Both the position numbers and the translations under genes were made by a program. Below the pieces are notes generated by a model. That model was not told where the DNA came from. It worked only from the letters and a program-made list of their open reading frames with translations, and did not search any database. Below, piece after piece: positions 22,461-33,200 of a DNA stretch of 33,856 nt. The stretch's first letter is position 1; every line of letters starts with the position of its first letter. The stretch is from a bacterium (GTDB taxonomy: Bacteria > Cyanobacteriota > Vampirovibrionia > Gastranaerophilales > Gastranaerophilaceae), in NCBI GenBank assembly GCA_017433195.1, contig JAFRHR010000022.1:1-33856 (forward strand), written 5' to 3'.

Positions 22461-23962
22461 CACATTGTTCTTATAACGGACTTACAAGTATAGTAGAATT
22501 GCTTATTACACATCCTGATATTGATGTTAACATCAAAGATAAAGACGGAGACACTCCACTCAACAATGCGACATTAAAAGCCCAAAGGGATGTAGTTAAA
22601 CAACTCATTGAACACCCTGAGACCAACGTAAACATGAAAAATAAAAACGGGCAGACAGCATTAATGCTTGCGATAAAAGGCGGGCTTAACCAAACTGCAG
22701 AAACAATCCTTAAACACCCTGATGTTGATATCTATGCCGAAGATAATGAAGGACGTACCGCATTTGATTATATAAGTTACGACGCAGCAAATTTCAGAAA
22801 TATGCTGAATAACTATCAAAGAGGGGTTGATAAAAGAGAAAATGTTTTAATTACCACAAAAAACATCCCTGTTGATATTGATAAACTTTCTCCCGAAGAA
22901 AATATCTGGACAGATGAAAAAATTACGGATAAATTTTTAACACTTGTTAAAACACAAAAACTTGAAGATGCTGAAAAAATGATAAACAGCACTCCATGTA
23001 TTGATTTGACAAGAAACGATAACGAAATTTTAAATGCGGTTTGTACAACAGGTGATTTCAGATTTGTAAAAAAAGTTTTTGAATACGAAAAAAATCAGCC
23101 CGAAATGAGAGCCGATTACGAAGAAAAAAGAAAAGACTTTTTAGAAAACAAAATTCAAAAACTGAGTTATGAAGAACTCAAAGAAAATCCTGTAGCACTT
23201 CATACGGAAGACGGTTTCAGAGTTCTTATGACAAAAGAAGAATTTAATCCGAACGATACGGTTGATAAAACATCTTTGTTTGAATTGGCATGCAGTATGG
23301 ACGAAGACGGCGACCTCGTACAGGATATCCTCGGGAAATACGACAACGTTGAGACCAAAAGAGCAAAAAGATATGCTCATAAAGATTTAAAGGAAATAAT
23401 AAGTACTTATGAAACTGACGGCAAGTATCAACTTAAATTTGAACATATCAAACGCAATATCGCAAATCCCGAAAAAAGAGAAAAGGCTGTTCAACAGTTA
23501 AGAGAATTCATAAATTCGGAAGAATATACACCTGATATGACAGACACATTAGGCAATAGTGCATTACATATTGTGGCTACAATGCCTGATGATAGTGCAA
23601 GAGGCCTTATACAAAAACTTATCGATAAAGATATCGATATCAATTCTCAAAACGTAACTAAACAAACCGCTTTGGTTTCAGCAATTAAAGCAATGAGAAT
23701 TGCACAAAACGATGAAGACAAAACAAAATTATTATCAAATATAAAATTCCTTCTCGATAAAGAAATTGATATAAATATTTCGGACAGCAACGGACAGACG
23801 GCATTTCACCATGCCTGCTCGACTACTTCTCCGGCGTTACTGACAATGATTTTGGCAAAAGAGCCGAACATCTTCAAAAAAGATAATCTCGGACACAAAG
23901 GAAACTTCTACCTGAGCACACCTCAAATGAAGGAAGTTTACAGCAACTATGTAAATAATTAA
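22430..23962 (+). CDS. ank1, 3' part (ankyrin repeats, cap and conserved C-terminal domain)
   Basis: The frame opens near 22430, where the only early start is a TTG without a ribosome binding site, so it is probably not a separate gene. Its first residues, K-K-G-N-Y-P-L-T-H-C-S-Y-N-G, complete the ankyrin repeat begun in the other frame. Two more full repeats follow, then a truncated unit with the cap N-N-Y-Q-R-G-V-D-K-R-E-N-V near 22807-22845. From about residue 147 the conserved C-terminal domain runs to the end: D-K-L-S-P-E-E-N-I-W, Y-E-E-L-K-E-N, T-E-D-G-F, G-N-S-A-L-H-I, N-G-Q-T-A-F-H-H-A-C-S-T-T-S and F-Y-L-S-T-P-Q-M-K-E. That domain contains further ankyrin-type units. ank2 follows after 12 bases in the same operon. 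Confidence 0.85.
   Translation: MPDKKGNYPLTHCSYNGLTSIVELLITHPDIDVNIKDKDGDTPLNNATLKAQRDVVKQLIEHPETNVNMKNKNGQTALMLAIKGGLNQTAETILKHPDVDIYAEDNEGRTAFDYISYDAANFRNMLNNYQRGVDKRENVLITTKNIPVDIDKLSPEENIWTDEKITDKFLTLVKTQKLEDAEKMINSTPCIDLTRNDNEILNAVCTTGDFRFVKKVFEYEKNQPEMRADYEEKRKDFLENKIQKLSYEELKENPVALHTEDGFRVLMTKEEFNPNDTVDKTSLFELACSMDEDGDLVQDILGKYDNVETKRAKRYAHKDLKEIISTYETDGKYQLKFEHIKRNIANPEKREKAVQQLREFINSEEYTPDMTDTLGNSALHIVATMPDDSARGLIQKLIDKDIDINSQNVTKQTALVSAIKAMRIAQNDEDKTKLLSNIKFLLDKEIDINISDSNGQTAFHHACSTTSPALLTMILAKEPNIFKKDNLGHKGNFYLSTPQMKEVYSNYVNN
22439..22445 (+). other. A-AAA-AAG slippery heptamer at the ank1 frame change
   Basis: In the upstream frame the codons are ACA AAA AAG (22437-22445), which is the heptamer used for -1 frameshifting in dnaX and many insertion sequences. 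Slipping back one base after AAG gives T-K-K-G-N-Y-P-L and restores the ankyrin repeat without a lost or extra residue. Against a programmed event: no purine-rich Shine-Dalgarno-like stimulator lies just upstream, and I find no strong stem downstream (only the palindrome GGTAATTACC at 22445-22454). A one-base loss in the A-run would give the same picture. Confidence 0.6.
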
Positions 23963-23974
23963 AGGAAAACGAAA

Positions 23975-25954
23975 ATGCAAATTTACGGAATTAAGAACGG
24001 TATTATTAATAACTCTATGAGGAAACCTTCAGAAAAACAGGTTGTAACAAATCCTGTTCAAAAATCTGAACTTCCATCGTTTATTGATGCAAAGAGTTTT
24101 GTGAATATAAACTTCAGAGGGATAGACGAATTGATAGAAGCATCAATTGATGGCGATTTGGAAATGCTAAAGAAAGAAATTGCAAAAGGAACGAATGTAA
24201 ACGGCAGAAACTGTGACGACGGTATCGCACTTTCTTACGCAATCTCAAACGACAATATGGAAGTATTTGAAGAACTTCTTAAACATCCTAAAATCAATGT
24301 AAACCTTAAAGACGATTATGGAATGCCTTTATTACATCTTGCTATGGCGGAAAAAGAACCCAAATATGCAAAAAAACTGCTCGAACATCCTGATATTGAT
24401 GTAAATATCCGCAATGATGAAAAGGAAACCCCTTTAACTTATGCCTGCTATAACGGACAGAAAGAAATAGCGGAAATGCTTATTCAGCACCCGAATATAA
24501 ATGTAAATCTTAAAGACGGTTACGGATACACTCCGCTGATAAATGCAGTACTTCACGATGCTCCTGATATTGTGGAGTTACTTCTTCAGCATCCTGATAT
24601 TTCCGTCAATTCAATAAAACCTGACTCCGGAAATACCGCATTAATGATAGCAATCAAAGAAGGTTACACAGATTGTACAGAAAAAATTCTTGAACATCCC
24701 GGAGTTAATTTGGGTATAAAAAATAATCAAGGTGAAGACGCATGGGATATTTCAGTCTATAAAGTAGACAAAGAAATTACCAAAATGTTAGCCAACTACG
24801 TAAAAGGCGTTGACAAAAGAAAAAATGTATTAGATGTATCAAAAAGCAATATAGTTAAAACACCTGTCGATATAAACAAACTTTCACCGGAAGAAAATAT
24901 CTGGACAGAAGAACAGATCAGCAACAAGTTTTTATCTTTTGTTATCAACAAAAAATATGATGATGCTGAAAAAATGCTTGAAGCAACACCTTTAATCAAC
25001 TTAGAGGGTGACGATAATAAAATTATGGCAGAAGTCTGCTCGACAGGGAAACGTAATTTCGTAAGAAAAGTTTTCAATTATGAGGATAATCAGGCTAATA
25101 GGCGTGCCGATTACGACACAAAAAGAAAAGCCTTTTTGGAAAATACAATTCAAAAAATGAGTTATGAAGAACTCAAAGAAAACCCTGTCGTACTCAATAC
25201 GGAAGACGGATTTAACGTTCTTATGACTAAAGAAGAATTTAATCCTAATGACAAAATCGATAAAAAATCGTTGTTTGAAATTGCATGTGGTTTGGATTCA
25301 AAAGGCACTATGGTAAAACAAATTTTATCAAAATACGATGATGTCGAAACCCAAAAAGCTACAAAAGGCAAACCCAAAGAAATCAAAGCTATGATTAAAG
25401 ATTACGAAACAAAGGGTAAATATCAGCTTAGATTTGAAAAAATCAAACGCAATATGTTTAATCCAGAAACAAGAGAACTTGCGGCAACACAGTTGAAAGA
25501 TTTCATAAATTCTCCTGAATTCAAACCTGAAATTACAGATTCTTTAGGTAACAGCGCATTACATATTGCGGCAACTATGCCTGACGACAGTGCAAGAGGA
25601 ATAATTCAAAAACTCATAGATAAAGGTGTTCATCTTGATTCAAGAAACATAACAAATCAAAATGCACTTATCTCCGCAATTAAAGCAATGAGAATTGCTC
25701 AAAACGATAAGGATAAAACAATGTTGTTATCAAACATTAAGTTCCTTCTTGATAAAGGACTTGATGTAAACACTCCCGACAGCAACGGACAGACTGCTTT
25801 CCACCATGCCTGCTCGACAACTTCTGTTGCTTTATTGTCATTAGTTTTATCAAAAGAACCGAACATCTTCTTAAAAGATAATCTCGGACACAAAGGAAGT
25901 TTCTACCTGAGCACACCTCAGATGAAAGAAGCATACACTAACTACGTTATTTAA
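23975..25954 (+). CDS. ank2, ankyrin-repeat protein with signature N-terminus and conserved C-terminal domain
   Basis: This is a 659-residue protein, intact. Residues 1-49 carry the signature: M-Q-I-Y-G-I-K-N, then L-P-S-F-I-D-A-K-S-F-V-N-I-N-F-R-G. About six ankyrin units (roughly 60-265) follow, of the form H-P-D-I-D-V-N-I-R-N, closed by the cap M-L-A-N-Y-V-K-G-V-D-K-R-K-N-V (271-285). Residues 298-659 are the conserved C-terminal domain beginning V-D-I-N-K-L-S-P-E-E-N-I-W. No signal peptide, membrane segment or catalytic motif is seen. It is 12 bases after ank1 and 14 before ank3, so the three are one operon. The paralogues are most alike in the two end domains, so binding specificity probably lies in the ankyrin blocks. 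Function unknown; a secreted or scaffold role is inferred. Confidence 0.9.
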   Translation: MQIYGIKNGIINNSMRKPSEKQVVTNPVQKSELPSFIDAKSFVNINFRGIDELIEASIDGDLEMLKKEIAKGTNVNGRNCDDGIALSYAISNDNMEVFEELLKHPKINVNLKDDYGMPLLHLAMAEKEPKYAKKLLEHPDIDVNIRNDEKETPLTYACYNGQKEIAEMLIQHPNINVNLKDGYGYTPLINAVLHDAPDIVELLLQHPDISVNSIKPDSGNTALMIAIKEGYTDCTEKILEHPGVNLGIKNNQGEDAWDISVYKVDKEITKMLANYVKGVDKRKNVLDVSKSNIVKTPVDINKLSPEENIWTEEQISNKFLSFVINKKYDDAEKMLEATPLINLEGDDNKIMAEVCSTGKRNFVRKVFNYEDNQANRRADYDTKRKAFLENTIQKMSYEELKENPVVLNTEDGFNVLMTKEEFNPNDKIDKKSLFEIACGLDSKGTMVKQILSKYDDVETQKATKGKPKEIKAMIKDYETKGKYQLRFEKIKRNMFNPETRELAATQLKDFINSPEFKPEITDSLGNSALHIAATMPDDSARGIIQKLIDKGVHLDSRNITNQNALISAIKAMRIAQNDKDKTMLLSNIKFLLDKGLDVNTPDSNGQTAFHHACSTTSVALLSLVLSKEPNIFLKDNLGHKGSFYLSTPQMKEAYTNYVI

Positions 25955-25968
25955 AAAAGGGAAATAAA

Positions 25969-28900
25969 ATGCAGATTTCTGCAATTAAGAACAATTTAAT
26001 AAATAACTACATGGGGAAACCTTCTAAAAAGCAGGTTGTAACCGAACCTGCAATAAAAGCAGAACTTCCAAACTTTGCAGATGCAAAAAGTCTGGCAAAT
26101 CTGAGTTTTAAAGCGCTGATTCACACTTATGCCGCAACAGGGGCTGTAGAAAGTTTAAAGAAAGAAATCGAAAAAGGCGCCAACGTCAACGAAAAAAATG
26201 ACGGAGGAAATACACCTTTGATGATAGCAAGTGTTTTCAGAGAACCCAAAATAGTTAAAGAACTGCTTAAAAGTCCTGATATTGATGTAAATATAAGAAG
26301 CAGAAATTATAATACAGCTTTAACTTTTGCAAGTAATAACGGCAGTATAAATATCGTTAAACAACTGCTTCAGCGTGACGACATCGATGTAAATGCAAAA
26401 AGTTCTTACGGATACAGTGCATTACATCTTGCATGTCATGAAAATTTCGGGGATATTGTTGATGAACTGTTAAAACATAAAGATATCGACGTAAACACCC
26501 AAACAGACAGAGGCGCAACACCTTTAAGCACTGCGTGTATTCAAAACAATAAAGAAATTGCACTTAAATTGCTCCAAAGATCTGATGTTGATGTTAACGC
26601 ACAGGAAAGCGGAGGCTGGAATCCATTGTTATTTGCAGCAACAAACGGCTCTGCTGAAATTACCGAAAATCTTATCAGACACCCTAATATTAACGTAAAT
26701 GTTCGGGATGATATAGGGAATACTCCTTTAATTCGTGCCTGTGCAGAAAATCAGCCGGAGGTTGTCGAGAAAATTCTTCAACACCCTGATGTTGATACAG
26801 GCATAAAAAATAATCAGGGCTATGATGCAATGTACTGGGCAAGATACAGAGACTTCTCAAACGATTTAATTCAAATGCTGGAAAACTATGAGCGTGGCGT
26901 TGACAGAAGGGGATTAAATGGAGATGCTATTCAAAATACGCAACAGGCCTCTGTTGATATAAACGCAAAAGATAAAGACGGAAATACCGCTTTAATCCGT
27001 GCATGTGCTGACGGGAAACTTAATGAAGTTGAACAACTGCTTCAAAATCCTGATATTGATGTAAATATACAGGGGAAATACAGGGAGAGTGCTTTATATA
27101 TAGCCGCTTTTAACGGACATACAGATGTTGTTGAAAAACTTATTCAGCATCCTGATATCAATATGAATTTACAAAATAACGACGGCAAAACAGCTCTAAT
27201 TTCGGCAGCCGCCAATGGGCATTACGAGACAGTAGAAGCCTTGCTTAAACATCCGGATGTTGATGTGAACATAAAAGACGATACCAACGCTACCGCTACA
27301 AGATGGACATGGCGATATACAATAAAGAAAATGATACAAGATTACAAAAGAGGTGTTGACAGAAGAGCTACCATTAATCAACCATCTGTCGGTACAGATA
27401 AAGAAAATAAAGACAGAAGTCTTGAATTAATCAGTGCCTGCCGTGACGGAAAAACCGACGAAGTCGAACGATTACTTCAGAATCCTGATATTGATATAAA
27501 CGCCTTTGACAAAGACGGAAATACAGCTCTAATGTTGGCAAGTATCTACGGCAGAACATCTGAAGTCGAACAGTTACTGCAAAATCCGAATATCAATGTA
27601 AACCTGCGTGATGCATGCGGCTGTACGGCACTGATGTGCGCATGTGCTAACGAGCAAACAGAAGTTGTTGAAAAACTTATTCAACGTTCTGATGTTGATA
27701 TAAACATACAGGATTTGGAAGGAAATACTGCTCTGATTTTAGCAAGTCACAAAGGCAATAACGCTGAGATAGTTGAAAAACTGATTCGCCATCCTGATAT
27801 TGATGTAAATAAACAAAATAATCGTGGAAACACTGCACTAAGTATAGCAGGACAATGGAGATATACGGAAATTGTAGAAAAAATTCTTCAACATCCGGAT
27901 GTTGATACAAAAATAAAGAACAGATGGGGTAATGACGTTTTATATTACACCTCTGGGGAATGCAAGCAAATGATAAAAAGCTATGTCAGAGGTGTTGACA
28001 GAAGAACCTCTGTTAATCAGCAATCTTCCGATACAAATGCGTTTGACGAAACCGGAATTACGGCTTTTCAACGGGCTTGCATTTGGGGAGAAATCAGCGA
28101 AATTGAAAAAATGCTCCAAAACCCAGAAGTTGATATAAACAAACAAAGTGCCCAAGGGAATACGGCTTTAATTTTAGCCTGCAACAGAGGTAGAGCTAAG
28201 GTTGCTGAAATACTGCTTCAACAGCCTGGCATTGACGTTAATGCACAAAATGAACACGGAGATACCGCTTTGATGTTTGCTGCCGTTCACGGATATGCAG
28301 ATGTAGCGGAAAAACTGCTTCAACACCCTGCCATTGATACAACAATAAAAAACAATAAAAACTGTGACGCAATTTTTTATGCAACTGCCCGCTCGGATAA
28401 ACCCGAAGGTGCAAAAATCGCAGAAATGATAAGTAACTATATTCCGGGACTGGATAAGAGAAAAAATCCGCCTCAAACGGCTAAAAAATCAGGTTTTGAC
28501 GTAAACGCAACCGACAGAACCGGAAAAACATACTTAATGAAAGCAGTTATTAACGGAAGGCTTGACGATGTTGAATGTCTGCTCAAAAATCCTGATATTG
28601 ATGTAAATATAAAGGATAAAAACGAAGGCAAAACAGCTTTACTTTTTGCGACAAACAGCAAGTATGACGATATAGCAATAAAACTTATCGAACACCCTGA
28701 AACAGATGTAAATGCTCAGGATGACGAAGAAAAGCAAACTCCTTTAATTTGGGCGATACGAAATCTTAAACTCGATGTTGTCGGAAAACTTCTTGAACGT
28801 CCTGATATTGATGTGAACATACAAGATAAAGACGGACGAACGGCACTTTTTTATGCCGCACTTATGGGCTACCCCAAGATAATGGAAAAACTTCTTGAAC

Positions 28901-30120
28901 ACCCGGATATTGATGTAACCATACAGGATATCAACGGACATTTGGCCTCTGATTACAATTTCAGCAAACGCATAAGTGAGTATCAAAGAGGAATTGACGG
29001 AAGAAAAGAACTTTTAAAAGTTACGCAACGTCCTCCTATAAATATAAATAAACTTTCACCAGAAGAAAATATCTGGTCAGAAGATGAAATAAGCAAACAT
29101 TTTCAGGCTCTGATTAAAGCAAAAAGATTTGAAGATGCTGAAACTATGCTTCAAAATACACCGCTGATAGATTTATCAGACAACGGAACTATGGATAAAA
29201 TTTGCTTGACAGGAAAATCCGATTTTGTTCAGAAAGTTTTCAGATACAAAGATAACCAGCCTAAAATGAGGACTGTTTATGACAGAAAAAGAACAAAATT
29301 CCTGAATAAAACAATAATGAAATTGAGTTATGACGAACTGAAAGAGAATAACCTCGCACTTCATACCGATGACGGATTTAAAATCCTTATGAGTAATCCG
29401 AAATTTAATCCGAATGATATGTCAGGTGATAATTCATTATTCGAATATGCATGTCAATTAGATACAACAGGAAAACTCGCAAAACAAATTCTCTCAAAAT
29501 ATGATGATGTCTATACCCAAAGGGCGCAAAACGCTTCAAGCGATGAAATCAGAGGAGTTGTTAATTACTACGAAACAAGGGGTAAATATCAGCTGAAATT
29601 TGATAACATAAAACGTAATTTATCCAATCCCGAAACAAGAGATATTGCGGTAACTCAAATAAAAGACTTCATTAATTCAGCAGATTTTAAACCCGATATG
29701 ACAGATTCTTTAGGGAACAGTTTACTGCATATTGTCTCGAGCACGCCTGACGACAATGCAAGAGGTTTGATACAAAAACTCATTGATAAAGGAGTTAATA
29801 TCAATGCAAAGAACATAACAAACCAAAATTCCTTGGTTTCAGCAATAAAAGCGTTCAGAATTGCAAGAACAGATGAAGATAAAACAAAATTATTATCAAA
29901 TATAAAATTCCTGCTTGATAAAGGAATTGACATTAATGCACCCGATAACAACGGACAGACTGCATTCCACCATGCCTGCTCGACAACTTCGGTTGCTTTA
30001 CTGAATATGATTTTAGATAAAAAACCGCAGATTTTCGAAAAAGATAAACTCGGGCACAAAGGAAGCTTCTACCTGAGCACTCCTCAGATGAAAGAAACAT
30101 ACAACAACTACGTTAATTAA
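25969..30120 (+). CDS. ank3, giant ankyrin protein with five capped repeat blocks
   Basis: This is a 1383-residue protein, intact. The signature is L-P-N-F-A-D-A-K-S-L-A-N-L-S-F-K-A (34-50). By hand count there are about 26 ankyrin units arranged in five blocks. Each block ends in a shortened unit with a cap: N-Y-E-R-G-V-D-R-R, D-Y-K-R-G-V-D-R-R, S-Y-V-R-G-V-D-R-R, N-Y-I-P-G-L-D-K-R-K and E-Y-Q-R-G-I-D-G-R-K. The conserved C-terminal domain runs from about residue 1023 (I-N-I-N-K-L-S-P-E-E-N-I-W). It is about twice the length of ank1 and ank2, and the extra length is whole blocks, so it appears to have grown by block duplication. AAGGGAAA precedes the ATG, 14 bases after ank2. No enzymatic motif. 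Probably a large protein-binding scaffold or effector; partners unknown. Confidence 0.92.
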   Translation: MQISAIKNNLINNYMGKPSKKQVVTEPAIKAELPNFADAKSLANLSFKALIHTYAATGAVESLKKEIEKGANVNEKNDGGNTPLMIASVFREPKIVKELLKSPDIDVNIRSRNYNTALTFASNNGSINIVKQLLQRDDIDVNAKSSYGYSALHLACHENFGDIVDELLKHKDIDVNTQTDRGATPLSTACIQNNKEIALKLLQRSDVDVNAQESGGWNPLLFAATNGSAEITENLIRHPNINVNVRDDIGNTPLIRACAENQPEVVEKILQHPDVDTGIKNNQGYDAMYWARYRDFSNDLIQMLENYERGVDRRGLNGDAIQNTQQASVDINAKDKDGNTALIRACADGKLNEVEQLLQNPDIDVNIQGKYRESALYIAAFNGHTDVVEKLIQHPDINMNLQNNDGKTALISAAANGHYETVEALLKHPDVDVNIKDDTNATATRWTWRYTIKKMIQDYKRGVDRRATINQPSVGTDKENKDRSLELISACRDGKTDEVERLLQNPDIDINAFDKDGNTALMLASIYGRTSEVEQLLQNPNINVNLRDACGCTALMCACANEQTEVVEKLIQRSDVDINIQDLEGNTALILASHKGNNAEIVEKLIRHPDIDVNKQNNRGNTALSIAGQWRYTEIVEKILQHPDVDTKIKNRWGNDVLYYTSGECKQMIKSYVRGVDRRTSVNQQSSDTNAFDETGITAFQRACIWGEISEIEKMLQNPEVDINKQSAQGNTALILACNRGRAKVAEILLQQPGIDVNAQNEHGDTALMFAAVHGYADVAEKLLQHPAIDTTIKNNKNCDAIFYATARSDKPEGAKIAEMISNYIPGLDKRKNPPQTAKKSGFDVNATDRTGKTYLMKAVINGRLDDVECLLKNPDIDVNIKDKNEGKTALLFATNSKYDDIAIKLIEHPETDVNAQDDEEKQTPLIWAIRNLKLDVVGKLLERPDIDVNIQDKDGRTALFYAALMGYPKIMEKLLEHPDIDVTIQDINGHLASDYNFSKRISEYQRGIDGRKELLKVTQRPPININKLSPEENIWSEDEISKHFQALIKAKRFEDAETMLQNTPLIDLSDNGTMDKICLTGKSDFVQKVFRYKDNQPKMRTVYDRKRTKFLNKTIMKLSYDELKENNLALHTDDGFKILMSNPKFNPNDMSGDNSLFEYACQLDTTGKLAKQILSKYDDVYTQRAQNASSDEIRGVVNYYETRGKYQLKFDNIKRNLSNPETRDIAVTQIKDFINSADFKPDMTDSLGNSLLHIVSSTPDDNARGLIQKLIDKGVNINAKNITNQNSLVSAIKAFRIARTDEDKTKLLSNIKFLLDKGIDINAPDNNGQTAFHHACSTTSVALLNMILDKKPQIFEKDKLGHKGSFYLSTPQMKETYNNYVN

Positions 30121-30148
30121 AATACCTTTTATTTGTCCGTAATTTACT

Positions 30149-30208
30149 GTTAAGAAGTGTAAAAAGTATGATTATTAATTAACAAAAAATATATTTACGG
30201 TTTTTAAA
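30149..30208 (+). promoter_or_regulatory. Conserved upstream block of ank4, shared with ank1
   Basis: GTTAAGAAGTGTAAAAA begins at 30149, about 105 bases before the ank4 start; the matching block before ank1 begins about 109 bases before its start. After it come AACAAAAAAT, TTACGG and TTTTTAAAA in the same order. This suggests that ank4 has its own promoter under the same control as the ank1-ank3 operon. Confidence 0.55.
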
Positions 30209-30253
30209 ACAAACGTATATACATGTTTATTTTAAAAACGAAGGCCTTATTTT

Positions 30254-33200
30254 ATGAGAATTGCCCCGATTAGCAATAATCTAAATTACCGCAAAACAAA
30301 CAAACCCACTGAAAAACAAGAATCAGCGGGCAAAACAGGTATGTCACTGCCTTCGTTCAGAGACGCAAAAAGTCTTGTAAATGTAAGTTTTAAAGGGGAA
30401 AGAGAACTATTTCAGGCAGTATATTTTAAAGATTTTGAAAAATTAAATCAGGAATTAAGCAAAGGAACGGATATAAACTGCCATAAAGCATACAATATCG
30501 GAGAAACACCTTTAATTTGTGCAGTTGTATCTAATTTTCCAGATGTTGCGGAAGTCCTGCTTGAACATCCGAATATTGACGTAAACGCAACGGAAAATAA
30601 CGGCTATACAGCCTTAGCCGTTGCAGCAATATGGAACTATCCCGATATGGCTAAAAAAATACTTGAGCATCCTGATGTTGACGTAAATATCAAAGGTGAA
30701 GACGGAAGAACAGCATACGACAGAGCACAACCTGAAATTAAAAGAATGATAGAAACTTATCAACCGGGAGTTGACAGAAGAAAATCCGCAAGAAGACGTA
30801 ACAGTTCAAGTCAGGTTTCTTCAACCGCTTCTGCTGTTAACAAAAAAGATGAAAACGGACGTACCGCATTACACCTTGCGACAAAAGCCGGAGATTCTAA
30901 TCTTGTCAGAACTTTGCTTGATACATACTCTGATATTGATATAAACGCAAAAGATAACTGGAATAATACTCCATTAATGCTTACCACATTTATAATGGAT
31001 GACGGAAAAACAGCCGAGCAGCTGCTTAAACGTTCAGATATTGACGTAAATGCAAAAAACAATCTGGGAAATACTGCTTTGATAATGGCGGTAAAAGCAG
31101 GCAACATTCCGATGGTCAAAAAACTTCTTGAACGACCTGATGTAGATTTAAAGATTGAAGATTCTCACGGTAGTACCGCACTTTATTATTCTGTCACAAA
31201 CGGAGAGATACATAATTTATTAAACGAATATCAAAGAAATACACAAAGCAGACAAACAAATTCAAGAACAAACAGACAAAATTCATTAAATATTTCTTTA
31301 CTTCATGCAGCGAGAGAAGGACTTGTTGATGAACTTGAAAATATTCTCAAAAACCCTAATGTCGATGTAAATGCAAAAGATGAAGACGGTAATACCGCTT
31401 TAATTTGGGCAAGTTATTTAGGCTACCCAGAGACACTAAAAAAAATACTCGAACACCCTGATGTTGATATAAATATTAAAGACAGCATAAATTGTACAGC
31501 TTTAGATTGGGCAAAAAAGAGAGGACATCAAGATATAGAACAAATGATTCAAAACTATCAAAGAGGTGTTGACAGGAGAAAAAATGTAAATAACAGCAAT
31601 TCTGCACAGGAAACAGATATAAATGCTCAGGATTCCAAAGGACGTACGGCATTACATCGTGCTATAGAGAACATGAATATGGAAAGTATTGATGAATTAC
31701 TTCAAAATCCAGATGTCGATATAAATTTGCAAGACAATAACGGCAACACAGCATTAATTTGGGCAGCCTCAAGAGGTCGTAAAATTACAGTTGAAAAACT
31801 GCTTCAACGTCCGGATATCGATGTAAACTTACAAGATCAAGAAGGCAATTCTGCTTTGCTATTTGCAAGTCAAGAAGGATATCACAGCATAGTTAAAGAA
31901 TTACTAAAACACCCCGATGTTGATATAAACTTAAAAAATAATTACGGCAATACGGCTTTAAAATATGCAAGAGCAAGAGGATATGCGACAATAGCCGAAC
32001 TAATAGAAACTTATGAACGCGGAGTCGACAAACGAAAAAATGTAAGCAACCTTAATTCCGCACAAAGAATAAATATAAACGCTCAGGATTCAGAAGGACG
32101 TACCGCATTACATCGTGCCGTAGAGGCTCAGGACATTGATGAGGTTGAAAAATTACTTCAAAACCCCGATGTCAATGTAAATTTAAAGGATAAAGAAGGA
32201 TGTACGGCTTTAATTCGTGCAAGTTATAAACGAGATGCGTCAATCGTTGAAAAATTACTTCAACGTTCGGATATCGATGTAAACGCTCAGGGAAACGGAG
32301 AAAATACGGCTTTAATCTGGGCAAGCTACAGCAATATTTCTGAAGTGGTTGACAAATTACTTGAACATCCTGATATTGATATAAGAAAAGAAGACTTCAC
32401 CGGACGAACAGCTTTTGAATGGGCAAGAAAAAATGGACGCTTTGATATGGCTGCTAAGATATTAAATTATGAACGAGGTGTAGACAAAAGAAAAAATGTA
32501 ATCTTTGTCGGACCTGACATAAACGCAAAAGATAAACGCGGATTTACACCTTTACTTAATGCCGTTGATAAAAGCGATATAAAAGAAGTTGAAAAATTGC
32601 TTCAAAACCCTAATGTTGATGTAAACGCACAAACACCAAACGGCAATACTGCACTAATGATAGCAGCAAACAGAGGTGAAGTTGAAATAGTCAAAAAAAT
32701 TCTTGAACACCCTGACGTTGACATATACATTAAAAATAAAATGATGACCGATGCGTTATCCTGTGCATCAATTACTACTGTTGACCTTATAAAAAGATAT
32801 CAAAGAGGTGTCGATAACCGAAAAAATGCTTTATCAACTAAAAAAGGTTTGGCTGATAAAATTCAGGTCGACATAAATAAACTTTCACCTGAGGAAAATA
32901 TATGGTCGGAAGAGGAAATAAGCAAAAAATTCGTATCTCTTCTGAGCGTACAAAGATTTGATGATGCAATAAAAATGCTCAACTCAACACCTTTAATCAA
33001 TTTAGAAGCAGATAACAGAAATGTTATAAGCCGTGTCTGTATGACAGGAAACCCTGAATTTGTTGAAAAAGTTTTTGAATACAGGGGTAAACAGGATGAA
33101 ATGAGAGAGGCATACCAAGCAAAAAGAAACGAATTCTTTGAAAACAAAATTAATACTCTGAGTTACGAAGAACTCAAAGAAAACCCAATTGCTCTGCACA

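Noticed and set aside
28174..30059. Minus-strand open frames across ank3
   Set aside because: They arise from the repeated codon pattern of the ankyrin units on the coding strand and have no start signals.
31513..31519. Second in-frame A-AAA-AAG heptamer, in ank4
   Set aside because: The frame continues unbroken through it, so the heptamer alone is not evidence of frameshifting. It serves as a caution for the ank1 site.
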